The position numbers and the translations under genes are program-made. A stretch of DNA of 64,000 nucleotides. It comes from an uncultured Corynebacterium sp. Lineage in GTDB: Bacteria > Actinomycetota > Actinomycetes > Mycobacteriales > Mycobacteriaceae. Where the stretch lies: assembly GCF_946223165.1 (NCBI RefSeq), contig NZ_CAMIBP010000010.1, forward strand, positions 1 through 64,000. Direction: 5' to 3'. Shown in pieces: positions 1 to 10,425 of the stretch; the first letter of the stretch is position 1; each line of letters begins with the position of its first letter. Under the pieces are notes generated by a model. The model was not told where the DNA came from, searched no databases, and worked only from the letters and a program-made list of their open reading frames with translations.

Positions 1-49
1 CATATTCTAGATTTTCCCATCTACTCAGACGGAACAAAACCTGGGACAC

Positions 50-290
50 TTCACACAGGTCTGCATCATTGAATCTGGCCAGGTTGCTTGGATTGCTTCG
101 GGAAAGCCCCCTTCAACCCGTCACAGCAGACGATGAACACATCGTTTACTCCACGGTTGGCGATTTCTGCACACACCTGCGACCAGAAGGCCGCTCCTTC
201 ATTGGTGGACACCCAGAGGCCCAGAATGTGCTTGATTCCTTCCATGTCCACACCAACGGCCATGTAGACCGCTTTGTTGACAACGGGCCT
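50..290 (-). pseudogene. IS256/Mutator-family transposase fragment, frameshifted
   Basis: Minus-strand translation gives a run typical of the central catalytic region of IS256-family transposases (VVNKAVYMAVGVDMEG, then ILGLWVSTNEGAAFW, then a CCDGLKG block). The family is about 400 residues; only about 80 are here. After CDGLKG the frame is lost at a G-run near 103-108, where two extra bases interrupt an expected GFPEAIQATWPD, which is readable in the next frame. Homology ends near position 55, where unrelated sequence begins, and above about 290 the translation no longer resembles a transposase. It is a dead, truncated insertion-sequence relic. Confidence 0.75.
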
Positions 291-507
291 GTAGCCAACC
301 AGAAAACGAGGTTGCTTCGCGCAGCGCTGGATGAGTTTAAAACCAGCGAACTGGGGCAGAGCATCTACTATCACTGGCAGCGTTGGTGCGGTGGGGAGGA
401 AATTGCATCCCTTTTCTGCAGGGGCTCGCCTGTGGTTAGGAAAAGTATCTAGATAAAGAACTAGAGCGAGTTGATGAATTACACATTGTGTTGTCGGCAA
501 CGGTTGA

Positions 508-696
508 AAGGCAGCCCAGATTTGGTTGGATTCTGTAGCTATCAAGACAGCTATCAAGACACTGCGGCGGTTGATGCGAATCGTTGAAGACCGTCGTGCA
601 CCTCGCCGTGCAAAAGCGGGGGCTCGTGCTTTTGCGGCAGTTGAGCGGTGCATGGAAGATAGGACGGCTAGTAATGGGAAGCAGGATACTGATTAG
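508..696 (+). pseudogene. unrecognised C-terminal gene fragment
   Basis: An open frame with no convincing start runs from just after a TGA at 505-507 to a TAG at 694-696. It encodes about 62 basic residues (including TLRRLMRIVEDRRAPRR) and looks like the tail of a larger DNA-binding protein or transposase. I do not recognise the family. Its position beside the IS256 relic suggests more mobile-element debris. It could also be chance coding in high-GC sequence. Confidence 0.3.
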
Positions 697-899
697 CTGT
701 CCGCGGCTCCTTCCGACGGGTTCGTCGCGTCGTGTAAGTGAGCTCCTGGCAACCTCATAGAAGGATTAGGAAACGCTTGCACACGGTGTGGCGCTCACGG
801 TCTCCAAGTTGCAGAAGACCACCCGCGTGTACGCCGGCGAGCCGGTGAGTGATGGCTCGTTGATACACGCGGGAGCTCTAGGTGCTCTACTCGAAGAGC
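697..899. other. intergenic region downstream of fas with nested inverted repeat
   Basis: No gene is supported here. A perfect 10-bp inverted repeat (822-831 with 864-873) encloses a 6-bp repeat (CGAGCC 838-843, GGCTCG 854-859). The structure lies just past the fas stop codon at 900-902 and could end the fas transcript, although no T-run follows on the minus strand. Confidence 0.4.
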
Positions 900-3800
900 C
901 TAAGCCGACGGGAACACCCCGTCCGCGCCCAGGCGGGCGTCCTCGTCGAGCAGCATGGCGATCTCGGCGGCCTTGGAGCCGGTCGCCGGCAGGCGGCGTC
1001 CCTCAATGACCTCGAAGAGCGGCGCGCGGCCCAGCATGCCGGCCTCGAAGCGGTCGTGGCCGGCGGCCAGGCGCTCCTCGGCGCGGGTGCGCCATGCGGC
1101 GGCATCGGCGGCGCCACGCTGCTGGCGGACGGCCTCTTCAAACACGCCCGGGTGCGCCAGGGCGATGAGCGCGCCCACGTGGCCGAAGCCCAGCGACGTG
1201 AGCGCCGCGGCCTTGACCGTGCCGAGTGCCAGCGGCTTTCGCAGCCAGACAAGGTTGCGGGCCTTGGGCTCGATGAGCGGATCGACGCAGTCCAGGGACA
1301 CGTTCGCGGGGACGCGGCCGGTGCGGAAGACGTCGATGAGTCCGCCGACCTGGAACAGAGCCGCGCCCGCCTTGGAGTGGCCGGTCAGCGTCTTCTGGGA
1401 GATGACGAAGAGCGGCTCATCCGCGTCGCGGCCGATGGCCGGCCACAGGATGGAGTGCAGCTCGGACTCGTTCGGGTCGTTCGCGTTGGTGGACGTGTCG
1501 TGCTTGGACAGGACCGTGACGTCGTTCGGAGTGAGACCCAGGCCGGCCAGCCCGCGGGCCAGCGGGGAGCGGGTGCCGCCGCGGCCGGCGGCCAGCGCGC
1601 CCAGGCCCGGGGCCGGGATGGAGGTGTGGACGCCGTCGCCGTGCGAGGCGGCGTGTGCCACGACGGCCAGCACCGGCAGTCCCAGGTCAGCGGCCAGCGA
1701 GGCGCGGACGAGGAGCACGGTGCCGCCGCCCTCGCCCTCGAGGAAGCCGCCGCGGCGGCGGTCGTTGGCGCGGGAGATGAAGCGCTCGTCGATGCCCTGC
1801 GCGGTCATCGTGGCGGTCTCCGCCGTGGCGTTCATGTCGCCGAAGCCCTGGAGGGACTCGACCTGCACGTCGTCGATGCCGCCGGCCACCACCACGTCCG
1901 CCTTGCCCAGGCGGATTTTGTCCACGCCCTCTTCAATCGAGACGGCCGCGGTCGCGCACGCGCCGATGGGGTGAATCATGGAGCCGTAGCCGCCCACGAG
2001 AGACTGCATGGTGTGCGCCGCGATGACGTTCGGCAGCGCCTCCTGCAGGATGTCGGACGGGCGCTCTTCGCCCAGCATGCGGGCCACGAAGACCTTGTGG
2101 AGGGACTCCATGCCGCCGATGCCGGTGCCCTGCGTCGTGGCCACCTGCGTCGGGTGAACGGCCTGCAGCAGCTCCGCCGGGGTGAAGCCCGCGGTGATGA
2201 AGGCGTCCACCGCGGTCACGAGGTTCCACACGGCCATGCGGTCGAGCGCATCGAGCATGTGGTCCGGGATGCCCCAGCGAGAAGCATCGAAGTCATCCGG
2301 CATCTGCGCGGCCACAGTGCGGGTCAGCGTCGCCTTGCGTGGCACCTTGACCGTCGCGCCCTTGCGGCGAGTGACGGCCCATTCGCCGTCGGCCTCCGCG
2401 ATGGTGACGAAGTCCGGGTCGGCGTCGTAGATGTCGCGCGCGTCCTGCTCCGTCGGCACGGTGAACGTGACGTCGCGGTCGAGGAAGACCGTGGTGAGGT
2501 CGATGGAGCCGCGGTCGACCAAGTGGTACTTGTCGGTGAGCTCGCGGATGCCGGCGCGGGCGGCGACCTCGTCGCGGAAGCGGTCGTAGATCTCCTCTTC
2601 CTCCACCGGGGTGCCGTCGGCGTCGTACCAGCCCGGGTTCGGGTCCTCGTTCCAGGAGATGAGTCCGGTCATCCAGGCCAGCTCCAGCACGCCCGCGGCG
2701 GTGAGCTCCACGGAGCCGTCGCGCTGCATGCCGAACTCGGCCTCGCAGCGGGTGCGGCCGGAGCCCCAGGAGCTCACCTCGCCCACGCCGGCGATGACCA
2801 CCATGTCGTCCAGATCCGTGGTGACCTGTCCGACCTCGCCCTCGCCTAGGCCCGGCTGCACCGGGCGCGCCGGGCTGGGCAGGGCGCGGATCGTAGCGCT
2901 TGCCGATGCCGCCTCGTCGGCAGGCTCGCCCGAGGCCGAGGCGGCATCGGCGGCGGTGGCATCGGTGGCCGTAATGAGCGAGGAGAGGGAGAAGCCCTCC
3001 AGACCACCGGTGAGATCCTTGTGCACCGGGGCGGATGCGGCGGCGGCGCGGGTCTCCGGAGAGGCCAAGGCGAGGAGCTCGGCGGAGATCTCTTCCGGGG
3101 ACCATACGTGGATGCCCGCGGCCTGGGCGGCGGGGACGAGGGCGTCGTTGCCGCCCATGAGGTGGGTACCGGCCACCCAGCCGATCTTGGCCTGGGCCAG
3201 GGTGATTCCGGCGGGCCATCCGGCCTCGGCGGACCACTTGTTGAGGATGGCGTCGAGCGCGGCCTTGACCTCGCCGTAGGCGCCGTCGCCGCCGAAAGTG
3301 CCGCGGTTGGGCGAGCCCGGCAGGACGACGTGGCAGCGGGTGTCCACTGCCTTCTGCGCCAGGTCGGAGAGCCCGGCGATGGTGCGCTCGAGCGACCACA
3401 GCAGCAGGCGGGCCTGGTTCTCGGCCGGGGCGCCGGCGTCGGCCAGCGATCCGGAGACGCTGGGCGCGGCGAACGGGAAGGCCAGGGTCGGGGTCAGTGC
3501 GGGCTTGAGGAGCTTGACCTCGTTGCCCACGGACTCGCGCTGCTCGGAGCCGATCCACTCGATGAGGGAGTCGACGTCGCGGTAGCTGGAGAGGTTGGCG
3601 GGCACGAGCCACAGCGCCGCACCGGGGGCGGCGTGCTCGGCGTAGAGCGTGCGGGCGAACTCCTTGCGGGACTGGCTCACGCGGGAGGCCGTCATGATGA
3701 CGGTCGCGCCGCCGGCGAGCAGTTCGCTCACCAGGGCGGCCGCGATGGAGCCGGGGGCGGCGCCGGTGACCAGTGCGACATCGTTCGCGTACTGCGCGGG

Positions 3801-6800
3801 CGCGGCGTCCTCGGCCGCGTCCGCGATGGAGCCCAGAAGGGTGCTCAGGCGGTTGTTGGTACGGGCCGCCGGGAGGTTGCTCGCGTACCAACGGGCCTGG
3901 TTGGCGATGGTCGCGCCGGTGCCCTGGAAGCGGTCCACGAGGTCCGGGTTGGGCAGCTCGTCCTCGCCGAGTGCCACGCGGGCCAGGTCTTCGCGGGCAG
4001 ATGCCCAGCGGTCGTCGAAGAGGATGGCGCGCTGGGCGTCGAAGGCCGGGGTGACCAGCTGCAGCCAACCGGTGCCCAGCTCGGCCTCGACGGCGTCAGC
4101 GAGCTCGGTGTCGATCTCAATCGGCTCAGCCGCATCCTCGACCAGACCCAGCTGCGCGAGCACCTGCCGGGCGGCGGTGGCGAGCACGCCGTTTTCGCCG
4201 GTCACGGTGTCGGCGTAGGCGTCCAGGGCCGCGGAGTCCACGACCCCGCCGCCGGCGGCGCCGGCCTGTGCCCCCATGCTCACCGCGGTGCCATGCGCGG
4301 CGGCGACGGCGTGGACGGCGGCATCGATAAGTTCATTCGCGGCCGCCTTGGAGGTGGCGGCGGTGGGGACGGTGCTCAGCGTGCCGCCGCGCACGGAATC
4401 CTCCGCGCGGGAGCCGAGCAGGATCTCGGCCTCCACGTGGGCGACCCAGGACTGCGGCAGGCCCCACGCGCCGGTGACGCGCTCACCCACGGCGGCGGGC
4501 TTGAGGCCGGCGGCGCCCAGGAGGCTGCGCAGGCGGGCGCCCACGGCCTCGCCCAGGACGGAACCGAAGGGCTGGTAGCCGGGCGCTGCGGTGGCGACCT
4601 TCTCGCGCAGGGACTTCACGTCGGCGTCGGCGGCGCCGTCGATAGCGGGCACGCCGAGTTCCGCGGACATGTCCATGAGCAGCTGGTTGCGGCGCGACGA
4701 CACGCCGTTGGTGAGCTCCTCGATGGTGTCCGAGTCCGTGATCTGGTCCACGCGGATCTTGTTCTGGAACGCGAAGAGGACGTCAATCGCGGTGGCCGCG
4801 GTGAACGGCAGCTCCGGCGCATCTGCGGCAGCTGCTGCGGACGGGGAGGCGGACGGTGCCGGCGCCGGGGCGGCTGCCGCCGGGGCGGCATCGGCGGCAG
4901 GTGCTGCCGCGGACGACGGCGCGGGCGCAGCGGCATCGGTGGCATCGGAGGCCTCGGCGGCATCGGCCGCAGCCTCGGCGGAATCAAGCTCGGGCTCGGG
5001 CGCTGCGACGGTGTCGCCCAGCATGACGCGGTCCTGGTCGCGCTCGACGTTAAGGACGTCAATGCCGGTGACGCCGGCGACGTCCAGGGAACGGGTGGCC
5101 AGGTTGGTGAGCGTGGGCGAGGCGGCGAGGCCGACCTCGATGATCTGCTCGACGTGAGCGAAGAGGAATTCCTGGGTCTCGATCCAGCGAACCGGGGAGG
5201 CGAACTGCCAGGACAGCAGCTCGATCATGAGCAGACGGGCCAGCTCTTGCGGATCCATGCTCTCAGCGGTGCCGCCCGTGATGCCGTCGAGGTTGCCCGA
5301 CGGCGCCAGCGGGCGCACGGCGTCCACAAAGTCCTGGGTGAGCTCGAAGGGGCGGGCTACGAGGTTCGGGATGTAGCGGCCGACGAGGGCGTCGAGGTCC
5401 AGCTCGCGGGGGAGGAGCTCGTCGAGCTTCTGGGCGAAGGCGGGCACACCGCCGCGCAGGACCTGAGAGTGGAAGGGCACGTCGATGCCCGGGACCATGA
5501 CGGCCGCGCGCGGGGTGACGGCGTTGGCCTTGGCCACCAGCGCGGCCAGGCCCTTCTTCGTGCCCGCGACGGAGTACTGCTGGCCGCGGATGTTGTAGTT
5601 GACGATTTCGAGGAACTCGCCGGTCTCCTCCGCGACCCGGGCGACGTAGGCGTCCACCTCGTCGCCGGCCACGCCCACCATGTTGGGGCGCAGGGCGGCC
5701 ATGGCGTACTCGGAGTTGCCGTCCGCGTCGCGTGGGACGAGGGAGCCCATGGCGGAGCCGCGGGAGTAGACGACGTCGATGACGCCCTCGAGCTCAAAGA
5801 TGTTGGCCAAGGAGGCCAGCGCGGTGTACTCGCCCAGGGAGTGGCCGGCGTAGAAGCTGGTGGGGGCCAGGGCGTCGGCCTCGCGCAGGCGCTCGGTCTG
5901 GGCGTAGGCCACGACGGCCAGCGCCACCTGCGTGAACTGCGTGAGGTGGAGGACGCCCTGCGGGTGCTTGAAGGTGGTGCCGCGGACGGTGAGCTCCGTG
6001 GGGTTCTCGTCGATGATCTGCTGGATGCTAAAGCCCAGGTTCGTGCGGGTGTGGCGGTCCGCGCGGCGCCACATCTCACGGGCGGCAGGCGACACGTCGC
6101 GGTCGCCCTTGCCCATGCCCTCGGCCTGGATGCCCTGGCCCGGGTACACGTAGGCGGTGGTCGGTGCGGCGAGCAGCGCCTGGCCGCGGGAGACGACCTC
6201 GCCGCCGATGCGGCAGGTGACCTTGAGTGCGGCGTGGATGCCCTTGCGGCCCACGCGCTCGACGGTGATCTCCACCTCGTCGTTGAGCTGGACCATGCCG
6301 TACATGGAGTAGGTCCAGCCCACCACGCGGCCGTGCTTGCCGGCCAGGTGCTGCGCGGTGGCCGAGAGCCACATGCCGTGGACCAGCGGCGCCTGTAGGT
6401 TGACCAGCTGCGCGGCGTTGTAGGAGGTGTGGATGGGGTTGTAGTCGCCGGAGACCAGCGCGAACGGCGTCATGTCCGCGGGTGCGGTGACGACGGCGCG
6501 GTCCACAAAGGAACGCGGCGTGGGCACGACCTTGGTGGCGGACTTGCCGCCGCCCCACTCAGGGGCCGGGACCGGGGTGGCGGTGCCCGTGGCGCGGCCG
6601 CGAATGGCGAAGCGCTGCATCTGGGTGGCCACGATTTCGCCCGCGCCCTCGGCAACGTCCGGGCCGTTGCGCAGCTCGAGCTCGATGGTCACGATGCGGC
6701 CCGAGACCGACTCCGCGATGGAGGTGCACTTTGAGGTGACGTCGATCTGGCGGCCGTCGGCCAGCTCCTCGAGCGGGACGCGCAGGTCCACGAGGTGATC

Positions 6801-9800
6801 GAGGTGCACGGCGTTGAGCAGGCCCTCGATGACGGGGTAGCCGTCGGCGAGCTTGCCCGATCCCAGCGAGGTGTAGATGGCGGGCCAGCACGGGCCGACC
6901 AGGACGTCGGGGGTGCCGACCGGAGTGCGGCTGGCTGTAGCGCCTGCGGATCCTGTGGATGTCGCGGGCAACGCGGCGCCGGTGACGTTGGTGTGCGCCT
7001 GCAGCAGCGAGGCGGGCAGGTGGAAGGAGTAGTGGGCCACGCCGAAGGGGGCGTCGCCGTCCGGGCCGGTGACGGAGCCCTCCTCGATGACCGGCATCGC
7101 GGTGATCTCGTCGCCCTGCTCGGACGTGGAGCCCACGCCAGCCAGGCCCTCGAGGAGGGTGAAGACGGACTGCGGGAGGCGGGCATCGGAGACGACCGGG
7201 GAGCCACCGGTGGCGACGTCGGCGGGCAGGTCGAGCGGCACGGTGACTTGCTCGACGTAGAACGGGCGCTGGGCCGGTGGGAGATCGTCCCAGTAGGAGT
7301 CCGAGGTGATGACGATTTCCCAGTTGCCTTCGGCATCTTGGCGCAGATCAAAGGCATTCTCATCCATCACATGCGCCGGGTTGGCCATGAGGTGGCCGTG
7401 CCACACGATGGTCGGCGCGGCGCGCAGGTAGGCCTCCTCGTCCGCGGCGGACGCCAGGCGTGCAAACGCCGCGGTGGGCTGGGCGCCGGCGGCCACGAGG
7501 GCGTCGGTAGCGGCCTGCTCGAAGCGGGCCAGCAGCTCGGCCACCGGCTCGTCCTTCTTCGTGATGCCGGCCACGGCCACGGGGCCGGGGATGATACGGA
7601 CCTGATCCGCGGTGTAGCGCGGGTCCTGGGCCTGCCACAGGGTGTCCTTGCCAAACCAGACCTTGAGGTCGCCGTCGATGGCTGGGACCCACGGCATGGG
7701 CTTGACGTGCTTGTAGTGCAGCGCGACCCACCAGGCGGCGTCGCGCGGGGAGACGTGCGTGGAGGCGGCTTGCGGGTAGGCCTCGAGCAGCTCGCGGACG
7801 GCGGCCTCCGGATCGGCGACGGGCTCCGGGAAGAGCGTGGGGATCTCGCCGTGGTCGGCATCGTTGAGGCGGGCCTCCACGCGGTGGAGCAGGTCGAGGA
7901 AGCGGTCGTCCCAGGTTGGGTCCACGAACGGGTGGGCCAGCTCGACGAAGCGCTCGACCCACTGCGCGTAGGTCATAGTCTCGACGTCGCCGAAGTAGGG
8001 CTTGCAGGTCTTGTTCAGGGCGGCGATGATGTCGTCGCGGCGCGGCTCGTACTCCTCCAGCGGCAGGGAGGTGATAAGCCGCGAGGCGGCGGCAAACGCG
8101 TTATCCAAGTCGTGGATGTCCGCCAACAGGTGGGACTGCGAGGAGGCCACGCCGTGCACGCCGGTGCCGCGGCCCACCCAGCCGCCGTTTTCCGTGACGG
8201 GGATGCCCGGGGTATTCACCAGCAGATCCTTGACGGAGTCCGTGGCCTTTGCCTCCTTGGAGGCCATGGCGACGGTGCCTAGGAAGACGGAGTCCACTGG
8301 CATGGCGGGCAGGTCGTAGCGGGAAGCCCAGGCGCCGGTGAGGTACTCCGTGGCGCGTTCGGGCGAGTAGATGCCGCCGCCCACTGCGAGCAGCACGTTG
8401 GGGTGCTCGCGGACCTTGGCGTAGGTCTCCAGCAGCATGTCGTCCAGGTTGACCCAGGAGTGGTGGCCGCCGGCGTGGCCGTCCTCGACCTGCATGATGA
8501 TCTGCTCATCCGGATTGGCGGCGGCGATGGCGAGCACGTCGCGGATCTGCTTGGCGGTGCCCGGCTTGAACGAGATGAAGGGGAAGCCGTCGGCGTGGAG
8601 CTGCGCGATGAGGTCCGAAGCCTCGTCCACCTCGGGAATGCCGGCGGAGACGCATACGCCGGTAAACGGCGCGCCAGCGGCGCGGGCCTTGGGGACGATG
8701 CGGGCCTGGCCGAACTGCAGGTTCCACAGGAAGCGGTCGAAGAACATGGTGTTGAACTGCGCGGTGCGGCCCGGGCGCAGGTTGGCTTGCATGACGTCGA
8801 GGTGGGTCCGGAAGACCTCGTCGGAGTACATGCCGCCGCCGGCCAACTCGGTCCAATAGCCGGCGTTGGCGGCCGCGGCGACGATCTCTCCGTCCGCGGT
8901 GGTAGGCGTCATGCCGCCCAGCATGATGGGGGACAGGCCCGTGACGTCGGAGAAGCGGGTCTGGGTGTACGTGTGCCCGTCGGGCAGCGTCACCAGGCGC
9001 GGCGCGAAGTCGGCGTAGTCGGTGCCGCGGGGCAGCTCGGCCCCCGGGGTGGCCAGGGTGTCCAGGGCGGCCGGGGTGGAGGCATCCACGAGCACCTTGC
9101 CCGTGCCGTTGAGCAGAGGCTGCGTCAGGCGGGTCAGCCCGGCGTCGAGGCTGAGCAGGTGCGTCGCCTCGAGTCCTGCCACGGTGGCCGGCCAGTCGTG
9201 GACGTCGACGAGGATATCTTGGGCCAGGCCCTGCTCGCCGATGCCGCATGTGTCGGCCAGGTCCCGGGTGAGCTCTGCGGCATCGGTCAGGCTCGCGTGG
9301 TGGAAGGGCAGCGCCACCGGCAGGGAGTCGAAGGTGGGGGCGAGCTCGTCGCCGCCAACGGTGCGGTTCTCCAGGTCGGCATTGAGCTGCTTCGCGGCGT
9401 CTTCGAGGGCGGCCTGCGCGGCGGCGAGGTCGTCCGGGCTACCGGAGAGCACCAGTGCGCGGCGGCCGTTGATGACGGCCACGGCGGCGTCGCCGTCGAT
9501 GCGCGCGAGCTGCTCCTCGACGAAGGCGCGGTCCAGCCCGCGGACGGCGAGCATGTGCGAGCGCGTGTCGCCGGCGCCGTGGGTGGCGCAGGCGGCGGTC
9601 CCCATGAGGACGGCGAGCGCGAGGGCCTTCTCCGGATCCTCGAGCGCGAGCGCGCCGAGGGAGCCCTGGGAGTGGCCCGCTGCCTCGAGCGTGGTGGGGT
9701 CAAAACCCAAGGACGCGAGGTGATAGATGGCGGCAATCTGGCCGAGCACGATGCCGGGGATGGACACGGCCGGCAGGGCATCGGACTCGAGTGGCTTCGG

Positions 9801-10058
9801 ATCGGCACCCTCGCGGGCGAGTTCAGTGAGGCGCTCGAGTGCGCCCGGGCACGTCGACGCAACGAGACGCGCGGCCGGGCCGGTGAGCGTCCGGGCGGCG
9901 TCGATGAGCTCGCGCAGGCGGGCGGCGACGTGCGGGGTCTGCGCGGCCAGGGCGATCGCCTGCTGCCAGGCGGATCCCTGGCCGGCGAAGAGGAGAGCGG
10001 GGGCGGCACCATCCTTCTGGGTTGCGGTGAGCAGGGTGTGGAGCGGCGTAAGCGACAT
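900..10058 (-). CDS. fas: type I fatty acid synthase (FAS-I)
   Basis: A 3052-residue multifunctional cytosolic enzyme that makes acyl-CoA from acetyl- and malonyl-CoA. Domains follow the actinobacterial FAS-I order: acetyl transferase (GHSQGS near residue 130), enoyl reductase (about 400-800), dehydratase hot-dog (GDYNPIH near 1206), malonyl/palmitoyl transferase (GHSLGEY near 1406), an Ala/Pro linker (about 1690-1750), acyl carrier protein (probable phosphopantetheine Ser in GVSSRRN near 1784), ketoreductase (VTGAAPGS near 2098) and ketosynthase (Cys in GACATAA near 2700; His in SKHDTS and TGHSKAG near 2852 and 2895). Length matches the family (about 3000). No phosphopantetheinyl transferase domain is present, as usual in bacteria. 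The frame is intact. Corynebacteria can carry fasA and fasB; which one this is cannot be decided here. Confidence 0.97.
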   Translation of the reverse strand: MSLTPLHTLLTATQKDGAAPALLFAGQGSAWQQAIALAAQTPHVAARLRELIDAARTLTGPAARLVASTCPGALERLTELAREGADPKPLESDALPAVSIPGIVLGQIAAIYHLASLGFDPTTLEAAGHSQGSLGALALEDPEKALALAVLMGTAACATHGAGDTRSHMLAVRGLDRAFVEEQLARIDGDAAVAVINGRRALVLSGSPDDLAAAQAALEDAAKQLNADLENRTVGGDELAPTFDSLPVALPFHHASLTDAAELTRDLADTCGIGEQGLAQDILVDVHDWPATVAGLEATHLLSLDAGLTRLTQPLLNGTGKVLVDASTPAALDTLATPGAELPRGTDYADFAPRLVTLPDGHTYTQTRFSDVTGLSPIMLGGMTPTTADGEIVAAAANAGYWTELAGGGMYSDEVFRTHLDVMQANLRPGRTAQFNTMFFDRFLWNLQFGQARIVPKARAAGAPFTGVCVSAGIPEVDEASDLIAQLHADGFPFISFKPGTAKQIRDVLAIAAANPDEQIIMQVEDGHAGGHHSWVNLDDMLLETYAKVREHPNVLLAVGGGIYSPERATEYLTGAWASRYDLPAMPVDSVFLGTVAMASKEAKATDSVKDLLVNTPGIPVTENGGWVGRGTGVHGVASSQSHLLADIHDLDNAFAAASRLITSLPLEEYEPRRDDIIAALNKTCKPYFGDVETMTYAQWVERFVELAHPFVDPTWDDRFLDLLHRVEARLNDADHGEIPTLFPEPVADPEAAVRELLEAYPQAASTHVSPRDAAWWVALHYKHVKPMPWVPAIDGDLKVWFGKDTLWQAQDPRYTADQVRIIPGPVAVAGITKKDEPVAELLARFEQAATDALVAAGAQPTAAFARLASAADEEAYLRAAPTIVWHGHLMANPAHVMDENAFDLRQDAEGNWEIVITSDSYWDDLPPAQRPFYVEQVTVPLDLPADVATGGSPVVSDARLPQSVFTLLEGLAGVGSTSEQGDEITAMPVIEEGSVTGPDGDAPFGVAHYSFHLPASLLQAHTNVTGAALPATSTGSAGATASRTPVGTPDVLVGPCWPAIYTSLGSGKLADGYPVIEGLLNAVHLDHLVDLRVPLEELADGRQIDVTSKCTSIAESVSGRIVTIELELRNGPDVAEGAGEIVATQMQRFAIRGRATGTATPVPAPEWGGGKSATKVVPTPRSFVDRAVVTAPADMTPFALVSGDYNPIHTSYNAAQLVNLQAPLVHGMWLSATAQHLAGKHGRVVGWTYSMYGMVQLNDEVEITVERVGRKGIHAALKVTCRIGGEVVSRGQALLAAPTTAYVYPGQGIQAEGMGKGDRDVSPAAREMWRRADRHTRTNLGFSIQQIIDENPTELTVRGTTFKHPQGVLHLTQFTQVALAVVAYAQTERLREADALAPTSFYAGHSLGEYTALASLANIFELEGVIDVVYSRGSAMGSLVPRDADGNSEYAMAALRPNMVGVAGDEVDAYVARVAEETGEFLEIVNYNIRGQQYSVAGTKKGLAALVAKANAVTPRAAVMVPGIDVPFHSQVLRGGVPAFAQKLDELLPRELDLDALVGRYIPNLVARPFELTQDFVDAVRPLAPSGNLDGITGGTAESMDPQELARLLMIELLSWQFASPVRWIETQEFLFAHVEQIIEVGLAASPTLTNLATRSLDVAGVTGIDVLNVERDQDRVMLGDTVAAPEPELDSAEAAADAAEASDATDAAAPAPSSAAAPAADAAPAAAAPAPAPSASPSAAAAADAPELPFTAATAIDVLFAFQNKIRVDQITDSDTIEELTNGVSSRRNQLLMDMSAELGVPAIDGAADADVKSLREKVATAAPGYQPFGSVLGEAVGARLRSLLGAAGLKPAAVGERVTGAWGLPQSWVAHVEAEILLGSRAEDSVRGGTLSTVPTAATSKAAANELIDAAVHAVAAAHGTAVSMGAQAGAAGGGVVDSAALDAYADTVTGENGVLATAARQVLAQLGLVEDAAEPIEIDTELADAVEAELGTGWLQLVTPAFDAQRAILFDDRWASAREDLARVALGEDELPNPDLVDRFQGTGATIANQARWYASNLPAARTNNRLSTLLGSIADAAEDAAPAQYANDVALVTGAAPGSIAAALVSELLAGGATVIMTASRVSQSRKEFARTLYAEHAAPGAALWLVPANLSSYRDVDSLIEWIGSEQRESVGNEVKLLKPALTPTLAFPFAAPSVSGSLADAGAPAENQARLLLWSLERTIAGLSDLAQKAVDTRCHVVLPGSPNRGTFGGDGAYGEVKAALDAILNKWSAEAGWPAGITLAQAKIGWVAGTHLMGGNDALVPAAQAAGIHVWSPEEISAELLALASPETRAAAASAPVHKDLTGGLEGFSLSSLITATDATAADAASASGEPADEAASASATIRALPSPARPVQPGLGEGEVGQVTTDLDDMVVIAGVGEVSSWGSGRTRCEAEFGMQRDGSVELTAAGVLELAWMTGLISWNEDPNPGWYDADGTPVEEEEIYDRFRDEVAARAGIRELTDKYHLVDRGSIDLTTVFLDRDVTFTVPTEQDARDIYDADPDFVTIAEADGEWAVTRRKGATVKVPRKATLTRTVAAQMPDDFDASRWGIPDHMLDALDRMAVWNLVTAVDAFITAGFTPAELLQAVHPTQVATTQGTGIGGMESLHKVFVARMLGEERPSDILQEALPNVIAAHTMQSLVGGYGSMIHPIGACATAAVSIEEGVDKIRLGKADVVVAGGIDDVQVESLQGFGDMNATAETATMTAQGIDERFISRANDRRRGGFLEGEGGGTVLLVRASLAADLGLPVLAVVAHAASHGDGVHTSIPAPGLGALAAGRGGTRSPLARGLAGLGLTPNDVTVLSKHDTSTNANDPNESELHSILWPAIGRDADEPLFVISQKTLTGHSKAGAALFQVGGLIDVFRTGRVPANVSLDCVDPLIEPKARNLVWLRKPLALGTVKAAALTSLGFGHVGALIALAHPGVFEEAVRQQRGAADAAAWRTRAEERLAAGHDRFEAGMLGRAPLFEVIEGRRLPATGSKAAEIAMLLDEDARLGADGVFPSA

Positions 10059-10425
10059 GGTGTTCTTCTTCAGCTTCTTCTTCGGCTTTTTAAGTGGACA
10101 AACGCAAAAGGGGTCGCAGCTGCCTTGTCTCCGTCAACGCTCGCGCTTTCCCATCCACGATGTGCTGAGGGAAACAAAACAACTGCGATTACGCCACCGT
10201 AACTTAACGAACCGTAGGTTCGCCAGTTTAAAGATGAGGTTTTACTCAACTTTCAGGAAACTTTAGGTTTGGGGACGCCACACTGCAGGGCAGCTGTGAT
10301 GTGGATCGTCGTGCTGGCGGGCGCGACCGTGATGGGTATAGACTTCACAGTTGAACTTAAATCTTGAAGTGAACAGTGCGTCGATGGGTGTCTCAGCTCG
10401 GCGGCGCAACCTGAAAGGAACACAC
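10059..10425. promoter_or_regulatory. divergent control region between fas and the FMN reductase gene
   Basis: A 367-bp gene-free stretch between divergent genes. It holds a perfect 6-3-6 palindrome (CGAACC-GTA-GGTTCG, 10208-10222) in an AT-richer patch, a plausible operator for fas. On the plus strand a TATAGA-like -10 lies near 10338, followed by a TTGAA-rich stretch (10351-10376) with partial dyad symmetry. No regulator is assigned. Confidence 0.45.

Noticed and set aside
69..452. Plus-strand open frame of 127 codons in the transposase debris
   Set aside because: It is the reverse of the recognisable IS256-family frame and shows no domain of its own.
4800..5010. Possible frameshift or assembly problem in the Ala/Pro stretch of fas
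   Set aside because: The frame is continuous and an Ala/Pro linker before the ACP domain is normal in these enzymes.
882..6398. Very long plus-strand open frames opposite fas (655 and 1125 codons)
   Set aside because: They are antisense shadows of the GC-rich fas coding region; the composition is Arg/Gly/His/Ala-rich with no domains, and fas itself has clear domains in order.
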